This document shows, piece after piece, positions 20,812-29,964 of a stretch of DNA of 64,000 nucleotides. Every line of letters starts with the position of its first letter. The first letter of the stretch is position 1. Position numbers and translations under genes: made by a program. Source of the DNA: Isosphaeraceae bacterium EP7 (lineage in GTDB: Bacteria; Planctomycetota; Planctomycetia; Isosphaerales; Isosphaeraceae); NCBI GenBank assembly GCA_038400315.1, contig CP151667.1, forward strand, positions 496,001 to 560,000, written 5' to 3'. The notes beneath the pieces are model-generated. The model had not been told where the DNA came from and searched no databases. It worked only from the letters and a program-made list of their open reading frames with translations.

Positions 20812-21924
20812 ATGAGCCCCGACGACGCACGCGACGACGACGATCGCGCAGAGCCGGCCACACCCGGCCCCGACGAGCCGTCGCGCCCCGCGCCGCCGGA
20901 CGACGCCCCGGCGCCCGAAGTCGTCCCGGCCCCGGACGACGCCCTGCCGCCGCCGATCGTCGACGAGGTCCTCATCGTCTCCCTGGAAGAGCTTGACGAA
21001 GACGACGAGGACGCGGACGAGCCGACCCTCGAGACCTTCCTCACCCCCGCAGGCTCCTCCCCCCTCCACGGCCTGGCCATCGTCGAACTCGACGAGAACG
21101 ATGAGCCTTACGACGACGACGAGCCCGACCCCGACGACGAGGGAGACGACGATGAGGAGCCCCGCACCGTGCTCATCACCGGCGCCTCGGGCACCATCGG
21201 CCGGGCGCTTCGGGCCGCCTGGGGCGATTATTACGACCTCGTCCTCATCGACCGCGAGCCCGACCCCGACGAGCCCAACCTGATCGTCGCCGACCTCTCC
21301 ACCTGGGATGACGACTGGGTCGCCCGCTTCGACGGGGTCGACACCGTCGTCCACCTGGCTGCCAACCCCGACGACACGGCGAGCTGGGCCTCGCTGGTCC
21401 GGCCCAACCTCGACTGCCTGAACAATGTCATGCTGGCCTGCGCCCTCGGCGGCGTCGAGCGCGTCGTCTTCGCCAGCTCGGCCGAGGTCCTCGGCGGCTA
21501 TCGCGACCAGGGGGACATGCCGATCACGGCCGACCTTCCCCCCCGGCCCATCACCGCGCAGGGGGCCTCCAAGCTGATCGGCGAGCGCCTGGGCAAGGCC
21601 TTCTCCACCGGCTTCGACCTCAGCTTCGTCGCACTCAGGCTCGGGCACATCAGGCCCGGTGGCAACCATCCCGAGGGGCTCCCCGACGCCTGGAGCCGGT
21701 CCATCTGGATTTCCAACGACGATCTCGTCCATCTCTTCGAGTCGGCCGTCGAGGCTGACCTCGGCGACCAGACCTTCCTCGTGGTCCACGGAATCTCCAA
21801 CAACCGGGGGACCCGCTGGGACCACTCGGGAGCCGAGGAGATCGGCTACGTCCCCGAGGATGACTCCGACGGCGCGGGGGCCGACGTCGAGGCCGAGGCC
21901 GAAGCCGATATCGATCTCCACTGA
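20812..21924 (+). CDS. NAD-dependent epimerase/dehydratase-like protein with acidic N-terminal extension and no catalytic Tyr
   Basis: A 370-residue protein. Residues 1-117 are extremely acidic (runs such as ELDEDDEDADE and DEPDPDDEGDDDEE) and probably disordered. From 118 an extended-SDR Rossmann fold begins with TVLITGASGTIGRAL, then HLAANP, FASSAEVLGGY and the active-site block, where YxxxK is replaced by Gln250-GAS-Lys254 (TAQGASKLIGE). Uronate dehydrogenase-like SDRs share this overall shape. With the Tyr missing, normal redox chemistry is doubtful and a binding or regulatory role is possible. AGGAG lies 10 bases before the ATG. The methyltransferase gene follows 41 bases later. Confidence 0.82.
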   Translation: MSPDDARDDDDRAEPATPGPDEPSRPAPPDDAPAPEVVPAPDDALPPPIVDEVLIVSLEELDEDDEDADEPTLETFLTPAGSSPLHGLAIVELDENDEPYDDDEPDPDDEGDDDEEPRTVLITGASGTIGRALRAAWGDYYDLVLIDREPDPDEPNLIVADLSTWDDDWVARFDGVDTVVHLAANPDDTASWASLVRPNLDCLNNVMLACALGGVERVVFASSAEVLGGYRDQGDMPITADLPPRPITAQGASKLIGERLGKAFSTGFDLSFVALRLGHIRPGGNHPEGLPDAWSRSIWISNDDLVHLFESAVEADLGDQTFLVVHGISNNRGTRWDHSGAEEIGYVPEDDSDGAGADVEAEAEADIDLH

Positions 21925-21965
21925 GTTGCCGGACCGAGCACGCCAGGCGAGAGACGTGACGATTC

Positions 21966-22676
21966 ATGCCCTTGCCCCTGCTCGTAAACCTTGCCGCCGA
22001 ATGGGCGAAGCGAGTGTTGATCGAAGGCGACCTCGCCATCGACGCCACCGTCGGCAACGGCCATGACACCGCCAGGCTGGCCCGACTCGTCGGGCCGGCC
22101 GGCCGCGTCCTCGGCTTCGACATCCAGGCCGAGGCCCTCACCCGGGCCCGCAAGAAGCTCCAGGCCGAGGGCCTGGAAGACCGGGTCCACCTCATCCTCG
22201 ACTCTCACGCCAACCTGGCCACATGGGTCGCCCCGGGGGCCAGGCCTCGCCTGGTCGTCTTCAACCTCGGCTACCTGCCCGGCGGCGATGACACCGTCAC
22301 GACCAAGGCGGCCTCGACCTTGCCCGCCCTGAAGGCCGCCCTCGACCTGCTCCTGCCGGGCGGACTCCTGATCGTCATCGTCTACACGACCCGCGAGGCG
22401 GGCCGGGTCGAGGCGCGGGTCGTCCTCGAGTGGGCCAGGAACATCCCCCCCACGCGTGCCGATGTCATGCGTGTCGAGCCGCTGAACACCCGCGAGTCGG
22501 CCCCCGTGCTCCTCCTCATCGAGGCCCGTGGCGACGCGGCCAAGGCCAACGGCGACCTCCGGACATCGCCATTCATTGACGGTTACCTCCGGCCCTCGCC
22601 ATCGACGGACGGCGAACCCGACCCGGCCCCCGGCGAACAAGCGGACGGGACCCCAACGCCGTCGCCCGGCGACTGA
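21966..22676 (+). CDS. SAM-dependent methyltransferase, YtqB/MnmM (PF06962) family
   Basis: A class I methyltransferase of 236 residues. The core to about residue 185 has the SAM-binding DATVGNGHDTARLA, the acidic strand end GFDIQ, the family signature FNLGYLPGGD and GGLLIVIVYTTREAG. B. subtilis YtqB (MnmM) methylates the wobble 5-aminomethyl-2-thiouridine of tRNA to its mnm5 form, and this protein shares its family motifs. The last 50 residues form a Pro/Asp/Gly-rich tail absent from the short bacterial relatives, with the near-repeat FIDGYLRPSPSTDGE. It is downstream of the epimerase-like gene and may share its transcript. Confidence 0.85.
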   Translation: MPLPLLVNLAAEWAKRVLIEGDLAIDATVGNGHDTARLARLVGPAGRVLGFDIQAEALTRARKKLQAEGLEDRVHLILDSHANLATWVAPGARPRLVVFNLGYLPGGDDTVTTKAASTLPALKAALDLLLPGGLLIVIVYTTREAGRVEARVVLEWARNIPPTRADVMRVEPLNTRESAPVLLLIEARGDAAKANGDLRTSPFIDGYLRPSPSTDGEPDPAPGEQADGTPTPSPGD

Positions 22677-23049
22677 CCCCACCCACTATCCAGCCCGTTC
22701 CAGCAACCAGGCTTCCCAGACGCCGGTCGCAACCGCTGCCATCCCATCCCGACCATGTTGTGAATGATTCGCACTGTTCTCGTCGGGGTATGTGCGTTTC
22801 ACGGGATTTTGGAGTGAGCCAGGGTCTAAAGGATCGGCAGCCCCGTAGGATTTAAGTCGTTTATTTCAGGAGAGATAGGTTCCAATCTTTTGTGCGACCC
22901 TGATTTTATTGGCTAATGATCAGAAAATTGATCGAGATTGTTCTTGATTGACACGATCAACTTGGTGTAAAACGATCGCTCGCCAAGCGGACTACGGGCG
23001 ACGTGGCCCGGCGAGACGACGGCAAGAACGGCTAGGAAGGTTCACGAGA
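22677..23049 (+). promoter_or_regulatory. AT-rich intergenic region with a possible promoter
   Basis: No gene is seen in this 373-base gap. From about 22780 to 22980 the base composition is strikingly AT-rich for this genome. A candidate promoter is TTGATT (22944-22949), an 18-base spacer and TAAAAC (22968-22973); an overlapping TTGACA lies at 22948. It would drive the lipoprotein and the DUF1559 gene. Confidence 0.4.
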
Positions 23050-23553
23050 ATGGTTGAGTTGACGGTGATCACGGCGGCAAGGCGGCCGGCTCGAGGGATG
23101 GGCTCCGGTCGGGCGAGGCGAGTCGTCGGCCTGACGATGTTGCTGGCATCCGTCGCGGTCGTGGGCTGTTCCAAGGGGCCCGCAAGGCTGGCGGTCGTCC
23201 CGGTCACCGGCAAGGTGACGTTCAAGGGGGTACCGCCCGACGGGGCCCTCGTCGTGTTCCACCCGACCAAGCCGCTGCCCAAGCAGGAGGGGGGCCTCGA
23301 GACCCCCGACCCCAGCGGCCAGGTCAAGCCCGACGGGACTTTCCAGCTGACGACCTACGACGGCAACGACGGCGCCCCCGAGGGGGACTACGCCGTGACC
23401 ATCCAGTGGTACAAGCCCGTCAAGTCCGGCGCCGACACGAAGGCCGGCCCCAACGTCATCCCGACCAAATACGGGACACCCGACTCGACCCCCTGGAAGG
23501 CGAAGGTGGACAAGACGGCCACCGAGCTGCCCCCCCAGGAAATCGGCGGCTGA
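23050..23553 (+). CDS. Lipoprotein of the carboxypeptidase-regulatory-like/transthyretin-like type
   Basis: A 167-residue exported lipoprotein. The signal sequence runs to a lipobox VVGC, with Cys near residue 38. After it is a single beta-sandwich-like domain beginning VVPVTGKVTFKGVPPDGALVVF and containing PDGTFQLTTYDG and APEGDYAVTIQWYK. This pattern is very common in planctomycetes, where such lipoproteins often sit next to DUF1559 genes, as here (the DUF1559 start is 92 bases downstream). GGAAGG precedes the ATG at 23050. The molecular role of the family is unknown. Confidence 0.8.
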   Translation: MVELTVITAARRPARGMGSGRARRVVGLTMLLASVAVVGCSKGPARLAVVPVTGKVTFKGVPPDGALVVFHPTKPLPKQEGGLETPDPSGQVKPDGTFQLTTYDGNDGAPEGDYAVTIQWYKPVKSGADTKAGPNVIPTKYGTPDSTPWKAKVDKTATELPPQEIGG

Positions 23554-23645
23554 CGGGCCCGGGCGCCCCTCGAGGCGCCCGCCCAGGCCCCACCAAAACA
23601 CGCGATCATCTCGTCATCTGACCGAAATTCTCGGAGGAGATTCCC

Positions 23646-24662
23646 ATGAAAACGCCCCCGCGCCGCGGCTTCACGCTCATCGAACTGCTCGTCGTCATCT
23701 CGATCATCGCGGTCCTCATCGCGCTGCTGCTGCCGGCCGTGCAGAGCGCCCGCGAGTCCGCCCGCCGCATCAGCTGCGTCAACAACGTCAAGCAGCTCGG
23801 CATCTCCCTGCATAACTTCCACGACGTCAACCTGAACTTCCCCGCCAGCATCCGCCCGGCCGCCACCGGCGCCGGCCTCACCATGCCGCGCATCGCCGGC
23901 CTCACGTTCATGCTCCCCTTCTTCGAGCAGTCCGTGATGTACAACGCCTACAACCAGTCCGTCAACTGGAGCGCATTCGAGAACTCGACGGTCTCCAGGT
24001 CGAAGCTCAACACCCTGATCTGCCCCTCCTCGCCCCAGGGCTCGACCGTCCTCGACGGCGACCCCCAGATCGCCGGGATCATCACGGCCTGGACCCCCAC
24101 CGTCAACGCGGTCACCGACTACTCGCCGACGATCTCCGTGGACGTCCGCCTGGGACCGACCGGCCTGAACCTGGTCGGCCCGTCCGGCGCCACGACCGGC
24201 GGCACGGGCATGATCCCCAAGGACAAGAAGTCGACCTTCGCCGACGTCACCGACGGCACCTCTAACACCGTCGCCTACGCCGAGAGCTCCGGCCGCCCGA
24301 ACGTCTATCGCAAGGGGGGCAAGACCTTCGGCGACCCCACCACCCGCCGCGTCAACGGCGGCGGCTGGGCCCGGCCCGCCAGCGACTTCAGCATCGACGG
24401 CTCCAGCCTCGACGGCAGCGTGATCCCCGGCCCCTGCCCCCTGAATTGCACCAACGGCGAAGACATCGGCACGGCCACCTTCCCCTACCCCTACTACGCC
24501 TCCGAGGGGAGCAGCGAGGTCTTCGCCTTCCACCCCGGCGGTGCCAACGTCCTGATGGGTGACGGATCCGTCCGCTTCATCAAGGAGACCGTCGGCATCC
24601 GCACCTTCGCCTCCCTGATCACCCGGGCCGGCGGCGAGATCCTCAGCGCCGACTCCTACTGA
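23646..24662 (+). CDS. DUF1559 protein with type IV prepilin-like N-terminus
   Basis: A 338-residue protein starting with a class III (prepilin) leader: basic MKTPPRRG, then [20 protein letters not shown]. The G|F site should be cut by a prepilin peptidase and the helix should anchor the protein. The following [19 protein letters not shown] is the DUF1559 signature, and the C-terminus has H-X9-DG ([12 protein letters not shown]) followed by SVRFIKE. The family is hugely amplified in planctomycetes and presumably forms pseudopilin-like or surface structures; its function is not established. GGAGGAG precedes the ATG. The lipoprotein upstream is a likely operon partner. Confidence 0.93.
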   Translation: MKTPPRRGFTLIELLVVISIIAVLIALLLPAVQSARESARRISCVNNVKQLGISLHNFHDVNLNFPASIRPAATGAGLTMPRIAGLTFMLPFFEQSVMYNAYNQSVNWSAFENSTVSRSKLNTLICPSSPQGSTVLDGDPQIAGIITAWTPTVNAVTDYSPTISVDVRLGPTGLNLVGPSGATTGGTGMIPKDKKSTFADVTDGTSNTVAYAESSGRPNVYRKGGKTFGDPTTRRVNGGGWARPASDFSIDGSSLDGSVIPGPCPLNCTNGEDIGTATFPYPYYASEGSSEVFAFHPGGANVLMGDGSVRFIKETVGIRTFASLITRAGGEILSADSY

Positions 24663-24688
24663 TCCCGATCGACCGATCTGATCCACCA

Positions 24689-24742
24689 GCGAGGCCGGAC
24701 GCGGGCCGAGGGCGAAACCCCTCGGACTGCGCCCGGCCTCGC
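24689..24742 (+). terminator. Two-tier hairpin after the DUF1559 gene
   Basis: GCGAGGCCGG (24689-24698) pairs perfectly with 24733-24742. Inside it, CCGAGGG (24706-24712) pairs with 24719-24725. It lies 27 bases after the stop. The remaining sequence up to 24935 holds no gene. Confidence 0.6.
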
Positions 24743-24935
24743 CCGTCGACGTGCCGGCGAGACGCTTGACCCCGGGGGCGGTTTCAAGTCCCATGGACCT
24801 CGATTCATCGAACTCACCGAGATGTGAGCCACAAGACCAGTACGCGCCGGATCTCTCGGTCTGGCGGGCATGGCCTCGCCGGCGAGCGAGCAGGTCGCGC
24901 ACTTTCCCTTGCATCCGCCGGAGACGTCCAGGGCC

Positions 24936-26195
24936 ATGGAACACGAACAGCCGACCGGTGCGCCCCTCCCCGGCCGCCGCGAGTTCCTCGCCGCCGCGGG
25001 CCTCTCGACGATCCTCGCCGCCTTCCACGGGGCCGCGGCAGTCGGCGCCCAGGCCGCGCGGCCGTCCCGGTTCTTCTTCACCTCGAAGGGCAAGACGTCG
25101 CTCGTCAACGCCGACGGCAGCGGCCTGCGCACCTTCGAGTTCGACAAGCCCGGCCAGGCGACCTGGCAGGCGAGCCCACTCTTTCCCGACGGCCGCCGCG
25201 CCATGTTCCTCAGCATGGAACCGCGCCGGGACGGCCCCGGCAAGTCGTTCGAGGAGTACTACACCCAGACCCCGACCCATCTCTGGATCCACGACCTCGA
25301 ATCGGGCTCGCTCGAAGAGATCTGCACCAAGGACCGGCTCGCCCCGTTCATCACCCCCGCCCTCCTGCTCAACGACGACCGCCTGCTCATCCAGGTCGTC
25401 CGCGACAAGGTCGGCCAGGTCTTCAGCGTCCGCCTCGACGGCTCCGACCCGCGCGAGTTCACCGCCGCCGGCGAGGGCCTTCCCTACGGCCTCAGCCTCA
25501 GCCCCGACGGCACGCGAGTCGCCTTCCACCTGGCGGGCCCGGAAGGCTACCAGGTCTGGACCAGCGACCTCGAAGGCAAGAACAGGGTCCGCGTCGCCGC
25601 CCAGCCCGGCCACCTCTACTTCGGTACCTCCTGGTCCCCCGACGGCCGCCGGATCCTCTACGTCGACTGCCACGCCGGCGAAGACCCCGGCCACGACTGG
25701 GCCGACGTCTGCGTCGGCCGCCCCGACGGCGCCGAGCACAAGGTCCTCACCTCCGGCCAATCCATGTGGTTCGCGGCCACCTACGGCGACCCGAAGACGC
25801 GAGGAGGAGGCTCCAACGTCCCCGCCTGGACCCCCGACGGCCAGATCCTCTTCCCACGCCGACTCCCCGGCTCCAAGGTCGCCTGGGAGTACCAGCCCCA
25901 GCGCCCCGACACCGACCATTTCAACCGAGACTACAAGCCCGACCTCGCCCGGGGAGGCACCGAGATCTGCCGTCTGAACCCCGACAACGGCCAGGTCAGC
26001 CCCCTGACCCATTCCGACCCCCCCACCTGGGACTTCCGAGCCTCCGCGTCCCGCGACGGCCGCTTCATCGCCTTCTGTCGGGCAAAAACCGGCGAGGCCC
26101 CCGCCATCTGGGTCATGGACGCCGACGGCCAGAACCCCCGCCGCATCACCCAGGGCCACGACAACCAGGGGGCCGACCACCCCCGCTGGCTCTGA
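24936..26195 (+). CDS. Tat-exported TolB-like (PD40) beta-propeller protein
   Basis: A 419-residue protein. The N-terminus has a twin-arginine leader (PGRREFLAAAGLSTILAAF) and a likely cleavage after VGAQA near residue 40. The body carries PD40/WD40-like repeats: LVNADGSGLRTF, SLSPDGTRVAFHLAG, SWSPDGRRILYVD and SASRDGRFIAFCRA, ending with MDADGQNPRRITQG. Relatives include TolB-type propellers and oligogalacturonate-lyase-like propellers. No lyase residue set was identified, so a catalytic role is not claimed. ATG 24936 was chosen for the leader; the frame opens at 24870. The BNR gene follows 100 bases on. Confidence 0.8.
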   Translation: MEHEQPTGAPLPGRREFLAAAGLSTILAAFHGAAAVGAQAARPSRFFFTSKGKTSLVNADGSGLRTFEFDKPGQATWQASPLFPDGRRAMFLSMEPRRDGPGKSFEEYYTQTPTHLWIHDLESGSLEEICTKDRLAPFITPALLLNDDRLLIQVVRDKVGQVFSVRLDGSDPREFTAAGEGLPYGLSLSPDGTRVAFHLAGPEGYQVWTSDLEGKNRVRVAAQPGHLYFGTSWSPDGRRILYVDCHAGEDPGHDWADVCVGRPDGAEHKVLTSGQSMWFAATYGDPKTRGGGSNVPAWTPDGQILFPRRLPGSKVAWEYQPQRPDTDHFNRDYKPDLARGGTEICRLNPDNGQVSPLTHSDPPTWDFRASASRDGRFIAFCRAKTGEAPAIWVMDADGQNPRRITQGHDNQGADHPRWL

Positions 26196-26295
26196 CGTAC
26201 CGCCCTGATCTCTGCAATGCCACCGACGTTGGGTTAGAATCCGCCCCGTCCCCGGACCTCGTCACGCCCTTCTCGCCGCCCGGAGCCCCTCGACC

Positions 26296-27339
26296 ATGAC
26301 CCCAGCACGCGTCCCGATGGCATTGCTCGCGGCGGGCCTGATGGTGGCCGGCCTGATGGGCGCCGACGACCCCGCCCCGCAGCCCGGCCTCATCTCCAGC
26401 AAGTTCATCTACGACAAGGCCCCCTTCCCCTCCGCGCACGCCTCCACGATCGCCGAGACGAAATCGGGCCTGCTCGCCGCCTGGTTCGGCGGGACCGATG
26501 AAGGGCGTCCCGACGTCGGCATCTGGACCTCCCGCGACGACGGGCAGGGCTGGACCCCGCCGGTCGAGGTGGCGAAATGGGACGAAGGGGGCAAGCGCCT
26601 CCCGTGCTGGAACCCCGTCCTCTACCAGCCCAAGGGCGGACCCCTCTGGCTCTTCTACAAGGCCGGGCCCACCCCCGCCAACTGGTGGGGCATGCTGATC
26701 TCATCGACCGACGACGGCAAGACCTGGTCGGCCCCGGTCCGCCTGCCCGACGGCATCCTCGGCCCGGTCAAGAACAAGCCCATCACGCTCAAGGACGGCA
26801 CGATCCTCTCCCCCACCAGCTTCGAGGACAAAGGCTGGCGAGTCCACTTCGAGCGCACCAACGACCTGGGCAAGACCTGGCAGACCGTCGGCCCCGTCGA
26901 GGACGACAAGCCCTGGGAGGCCATCCAGCCGACCCTCCTCGTCCACCCCAACGGCCACATCCAGGCCCTCTCCCGCAGCCAGCAATCGAAGATCGTCGAA
27001 TGCTGGTCGCCCGACGGAGGCAAGACCTGGTCCAAGCTGATGCCCACCTCCCTGCCCAACCCCGACTCCGGCATCGACGCCGTCACCCTCGCCGACGGCC
27101 GCCACCTCCTCCTCTACAACCCGACCACCAAGGGCCGGACCCCCCTGAACGTCGCCCTCTCCGCCGACGGCCAGGCCTGGAAAACCGCCCTCATCCTCGA
27201 AGACAAGCCCGGCGAATATTCCTACCCCGCCGTCATCCAGACCTCCGACGGCTTGGTGCACATCACCTACACCTGGCACCGCAAGAAGATCCGCCACGTC
27301 GTCGTCGACCCGGCGAAGCTTGTGACCACCTCGCCGTGA
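26296..27339 (+). CDS. Secreted BNR/sialidase-family propeller protein
   Basis: A 347-residue exported protein with a signal peptide (MTPARVPMALLAAGLMVAGLMG). It then has the start of the planctomycete BNR_2-type sialidase-like family (FPSAHASTIAETKSGLLAAWFGG) and Asp-box motifs TSRDDGQGW, SSTDDGKTW, SPDGGKTW and ALSADGQAW. In this family many members are annotated as exo-alpha-sialidase, though activity is seldom shown. The order of motifs and length fit a single six-bladed propeller. It acts outside the cytoplasm, probably on host or algal glycans. It shares strand and direction with the preceding PD40 protein. Confidence 0.87.
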   Translation: MTPARVPMALLAAGLMVAGLMGADDPAPQPGLISSKFIYDKAPFPSAHASTIAETKSGLLAAWFGGTDEGRPDVGIWTSRDDGQGWTPPVEVAKWDEGGKRLPCWNPVLYQPKGGPLWLFYKAGPTPANWWGMLISSTDDGKTWSAPVRLPDGILGPVKNKPITLKDGTILSPTSFEDKGWRVHFERTNDLGKTWQTVGPVEDDKPWEAIQPTLLVHPNGHIQALSRSQQSKIVECWSPDGGKTWSKLMPTSLPNPDSGIDAVTLADGRHLLLYNPTTKGRTPLNVALSADGQAWKTALILEDKPGEYSYPAVIQTSDGLVHITYTWHRKKIRHVVVDPAKLVTTSP

Positions 27340-27440
27340 GACATCCAAGGTCCAGCCGAGTGCGACGGCCTGGCAGGAGTTCCGACTCAACCCCGTGGAT
27401 ACCCGGGTAAGCGGTCGAGAACGTCCGAAGGAGGCACGCG

Positions 27441-28241
27441 ATGCGATTCCTCGTCCTCCTGGGCCGCGCGATGCCGATCGCCCTATCCCTGTGGCTCATC
27501 GAGGTCGTCGCATACGCCTACGGGATCATGAGCGTAGCGATCGTCTGCGTGGCCCTGGGGGCCGTCTGCGGCCTGGCGATCACGGTGAAGTTCCGGATGA
27601 CCCTCAAGGACGCGTTCGAGTCCGCGAGGTTAGGGATGATCGTAGGGTTCCTGGGCTGGTGCGTCATCGTCGCCCCTGCCATGAGCCTGATCGGCTACGA
27701 GGATGACACCGGCCCCCGCAAGCGGCGAGAGGCGTGCATCGCGGCCATCCGAGCAGCCATGAAGCAGGCGGCGACCGACGGCAGGGCTCCGTTCGACGCC
27801 CTTTCCCGACCCGTGGAGTCGGCCCTGGCGAAGCTTCCCGACCACCCGCTCGACCGCCCGCTCTCGGTGGCCGGCCTGCTGCCGATCCTCGACGATCCTG
27901 ACCCGAACGTCCGGGCCCAGGTCATCCTCGCCTTGGGGCGATTCGAGAGCGTGTCGTCCACCATCCTGCCGCTGCTGCTGCAACAGTTCGACGCGAAGGA
28001 GCCCCGCATCCGGGCCGCCGCGACCGTCTCGCTGGCCGGGATGCGGCCCTGGACGACGGCGTTGCGGGACCGGATTTTTGAGATGCTCACCGATGAGATC
28101 GCCGAAGTCCGATCCGCGGCCGTCACGGCCGTGGGCAAAATCGCGGTCTTTCTCGGGGATGGCGACCTCGAGCGTCTCAGGGGGTTGGAGCTTGAGGAGG
28201 AGACGAAGAAGGGCCTGGAACACCTATTCCCCGAAAAATGA
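27441..28241 (+). CDS. Membrane protein with C-terminal HEAT repeats
   Basis: A 266-residue protein. The first 85 residues hold three hydrophobic helices (PIALSLWLIEVVAYAYGI, VAIVCVALGAVCGLAI and LGMIVGFLGWCVIVAPAMSL). The rest is soluble and helical with HEAT-like units: LLPILDDPDPNVRAQVILALG, PRIRAAATVSLAGM and EIAEVRSAAVTAVGKIA. HEAT repeats mediate protein contacts, so this is probably a membrane-tethered adaptor on the cytoplasmic side. A strong AAGGAGG site precedes the ATG. No operon partner is evident and no specific family was recognised. Confidence 0.75.
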   Translation: MRFLVLLGRAMPIALSLWLIEVVAYAYGIMSVAIVCVALGAVCGLAITVKFRMTLKDAFESARLGMIVGFLGWCVIVAPAMSLIGYEDDTGPRKRREACIAAIRAAMKQAATDGRAPFDALSRPVESALAKLPDHPLDRPLSVAGLLPILDDPDPNVRAQVILALGRFESVSSTILPLLLQQFDAKEPRIRAAATVSLAGMRPWTTALRDRIFEMLTDEIAEVRSAAVTAVGKIAVFLGDGDLERLRGLELEEETKKGLEHLFPEK

Positions 28242-28553
28242 ACCTCGCGTTCGAATTCTCGTTCGCTCACGCCTTGAATTGAAATCAGGCCACCCAATCC
28301 CTTGCCATTTGAGCCCGCGATCGAGCCGTTAACTTCCGGCTGCCTCAACAGGAAACCGTACGGTCACTCTCGAAACCCAAGAGCCGCTGCGACCGGAGCC
28401 CGTTTCAATTCGCCGTCTCACGGGTGCAATCCAGCCGCACCGGGTTGCGGGAGAAGGGGCTCTGGAGGAGGATTTTAAGTGATACAAGCCAACGACCCAT
28501 CCCTGTGGCGGTGCTCGTGCGGTTTCTGCGAGGGCTAGGATGTTACGCCTGAG
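28242..28553. other. Intergenic region, no gene seen
   Basis: These 312 bases between the HEAT protein and the DUF2306 gene hold no supported coding frame and no strong hairpin. They are somewhat less GC-rich than the flanks. Confidence 0.5.
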
Positions 28554-29210
28554 ATGCATTCACACCGGTCAATATTCACTGGGCGTCTCCTGGCCTTCCT
28601 GGCAGGCATCTTGATCCTCAAGGTGACTGCAAGCATCATCTCCAATTATGGCAACTACTTCCCGCCTGACTTTGCTTCCGACTTCCTACGTGGCCGGCAA
28701 GCCCACTTCCGGGGGGCTTACCGCTGGGCGTTCTATATGCACATCCTGTCCGGTCCCGTCTCGCTGATCCTGGGCTTGATCCTGGTCGGTGATATGTCTC
28801 GGGCCCGTTTCCCGACGTGGCATCGCCGTCTCGGACGGCTCCAGGTCGCGTGCGTCGTGCTGCTGGTGACGCCCAGCGGACTCTGGATGGCCTACCATGC
28901 CGCCGCTGGTCCGACCGCGGCGGTCGGGCTGGCGGCATTGGCGATCGCCACCGCGACCTGCGCCTTGCTCGGCCTGAGGTCGGCGGTGGCACGACGGCTC
29001 GCGGATCATCGCCGCTGGATGTGGCGATGTTATCTCCTCTTATGCTCGGCCGTCATGCTCAGGCTGATCGGAGGGCTGGCGACGGTCGCGGGGATGACCG
29101 CTCCGTGGGTCGACCCGCTGGCGACCTGGCTGTGCTGGCTCGGGCCCCTCGCGGCGTTCGAGCTGCGCGAAAGGGCGTTCGCCGTCCCTCATGGCCTCAC
29201 CACTCCTTGA
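28554..29210 (+). CDS. DUF2306 family integral membrane protein
   Basis: A 218-residue polytopic protein with about five to six hydrophobic helices. The DUF2306 pattern is recognisable: an early loop ending in HFRGAYRWAFYMHILSGPVSLILG, then WHRRLGRLQVACVVLLVTPSGLWMAYHA, and HRRWMWRCYLLLCSAVMLRL. The conserved His residues (HILSG, WHRRLGR, HRRWM) resemble a haem- or metal-ligand arrangement, but the function of the family is not known. The ribosome site is weak. Its last 14 bases overlap the end of the convergent DUF1559-like gene. Confidence 0.82.
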   Translation: MHSHRSIFTGRLLAFLAGILILKVTASIISNYGNYFPPDFASDFLRGRQAHFRGAYRWAFYMHILSGPVSLILGLILVGDMSRARFPTWHRRLGRLQVACVVLLVTPSGLWMAYHAAAGPTAAVGLAALAIATATCALLGLRSAVARRLADHRRWMWRCYLLLCSAVMLRLIGGLATVAGMTAPWVDPLATWLCWLGPLAAFELRERAFAVPHGLTTP

Positions 29211-29964
29211 TCGCGTCGTTGTCGTTCCCTGAGATCGACAGGAGTGCCCGTCGCACCGGGGCTGGCGTGTTAGCCTTCATGAACCTCACGCTGCCGTCGA
29301 CGAGGGACACGTTCGTGCCCCCCGCGTGGTGAAGTTTCGCCTTCGGATCGAGCCTCATCACGGTGGCCGCGCCGTTGTCGAAGGGAGCCATCCAGGGGAT
29401 GGCGTCTTCCTCACCGGCCTCGATCACCGCGAGCGTCGACGAGGGGCTGTCGGTGATCTCGTCAAGTCGGCGAGGGCGCCCGGGGACGAGGAATCCGTCG
29501 GGACCGACGACCGCCAGATAGGTCGTCGTACTCTTCGCGTGTGAAGCCCCGGGGCAGGTGAAAACCGCCAGCTCGGTCGCGGACGCGGAGGCGTTCACCG
29601 GGTCGTTCCACGGTTTCGAGAGGTCGATTTTTTCGTAGAGCGGCTTCAGCTCCAAATAGGGCAGGATCAGCGTGCGCCAACTGTGCAGCGGCCTTCCGTT
29701 TGCGTCCATGGTGTACGCGGGCGGCAAGGCCTTATATTCCTGTTCATAGTAATACAGGGCCAACGCGATCTGCTTCAGGTTGTTCGTGCACTGGGCCCGA
29801 CGCACGGCTGGCCCTGCACTCCGGTTGGCCGGTAATAGCAGCGCGATCAGGATCGCGATGATGGCCCCGGTCAGAAGGAGCTTACCGAGCGTGAATCTTC
29901 GCCCGGAGCCCGGCTTCGGGGTGTTGTCGTTGAACTCCGGATCCTTCTCGAAGCTGGCGAGCAT
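29197..29964 (-). CDS. Divergent DUF1559 protein lacking a proper prepilin leader
   Basis: A 255-residue DUF1559 relative. It keeps [21 protein letters not shown] and the C-terminal H-X9-DG (HAGGTNVSLVDG) with SVRFMK. The usual leader [14 protein letters not shown] has become RFTLGKLLLTGAIIAILIALLL: the Gly at the cleavage site is Arg and the Glu at mature position 5 is not conserved. It may stay uncleaved as a simple membrane-anchored protein. ATG 29964 is chosen because AGGAA lies 8 bases upstream; an in-frame ATG at 30009 is an alternative. It is shorter than the other three copies in the window. Confidence 0.8.
   Translation of the reverse strand: MLASFEKDPEFNDNTPKPGSGRRFTLGKLLLTGAIIAILIALLLPANRSAGPAVRRAQCTNNLKQIALALYYYEQEYKALPPAYTMDANGRPLHSWRTLILPYLELKPLYEKIDLSKPWNDPVNASASATELAVFTCPGASHAKSTTTYLAVVGPDGFLVPGRPRRLDEITDSPSSTLAVIEAGEEDAIPWMAPFDNGAATVMRLDPKAKLHHAGGTNVSLVDGSVRFMKANTPAPVRRALLSISGNDNDAIKEW

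Noticed and set aside
23388-26180. 930-residue minus-strand open frame
   Set aside because: It is antisense to the lipoprotein, DUF1559 and PD40 genes; its sequence is Gly/Val/Glu shadow type.
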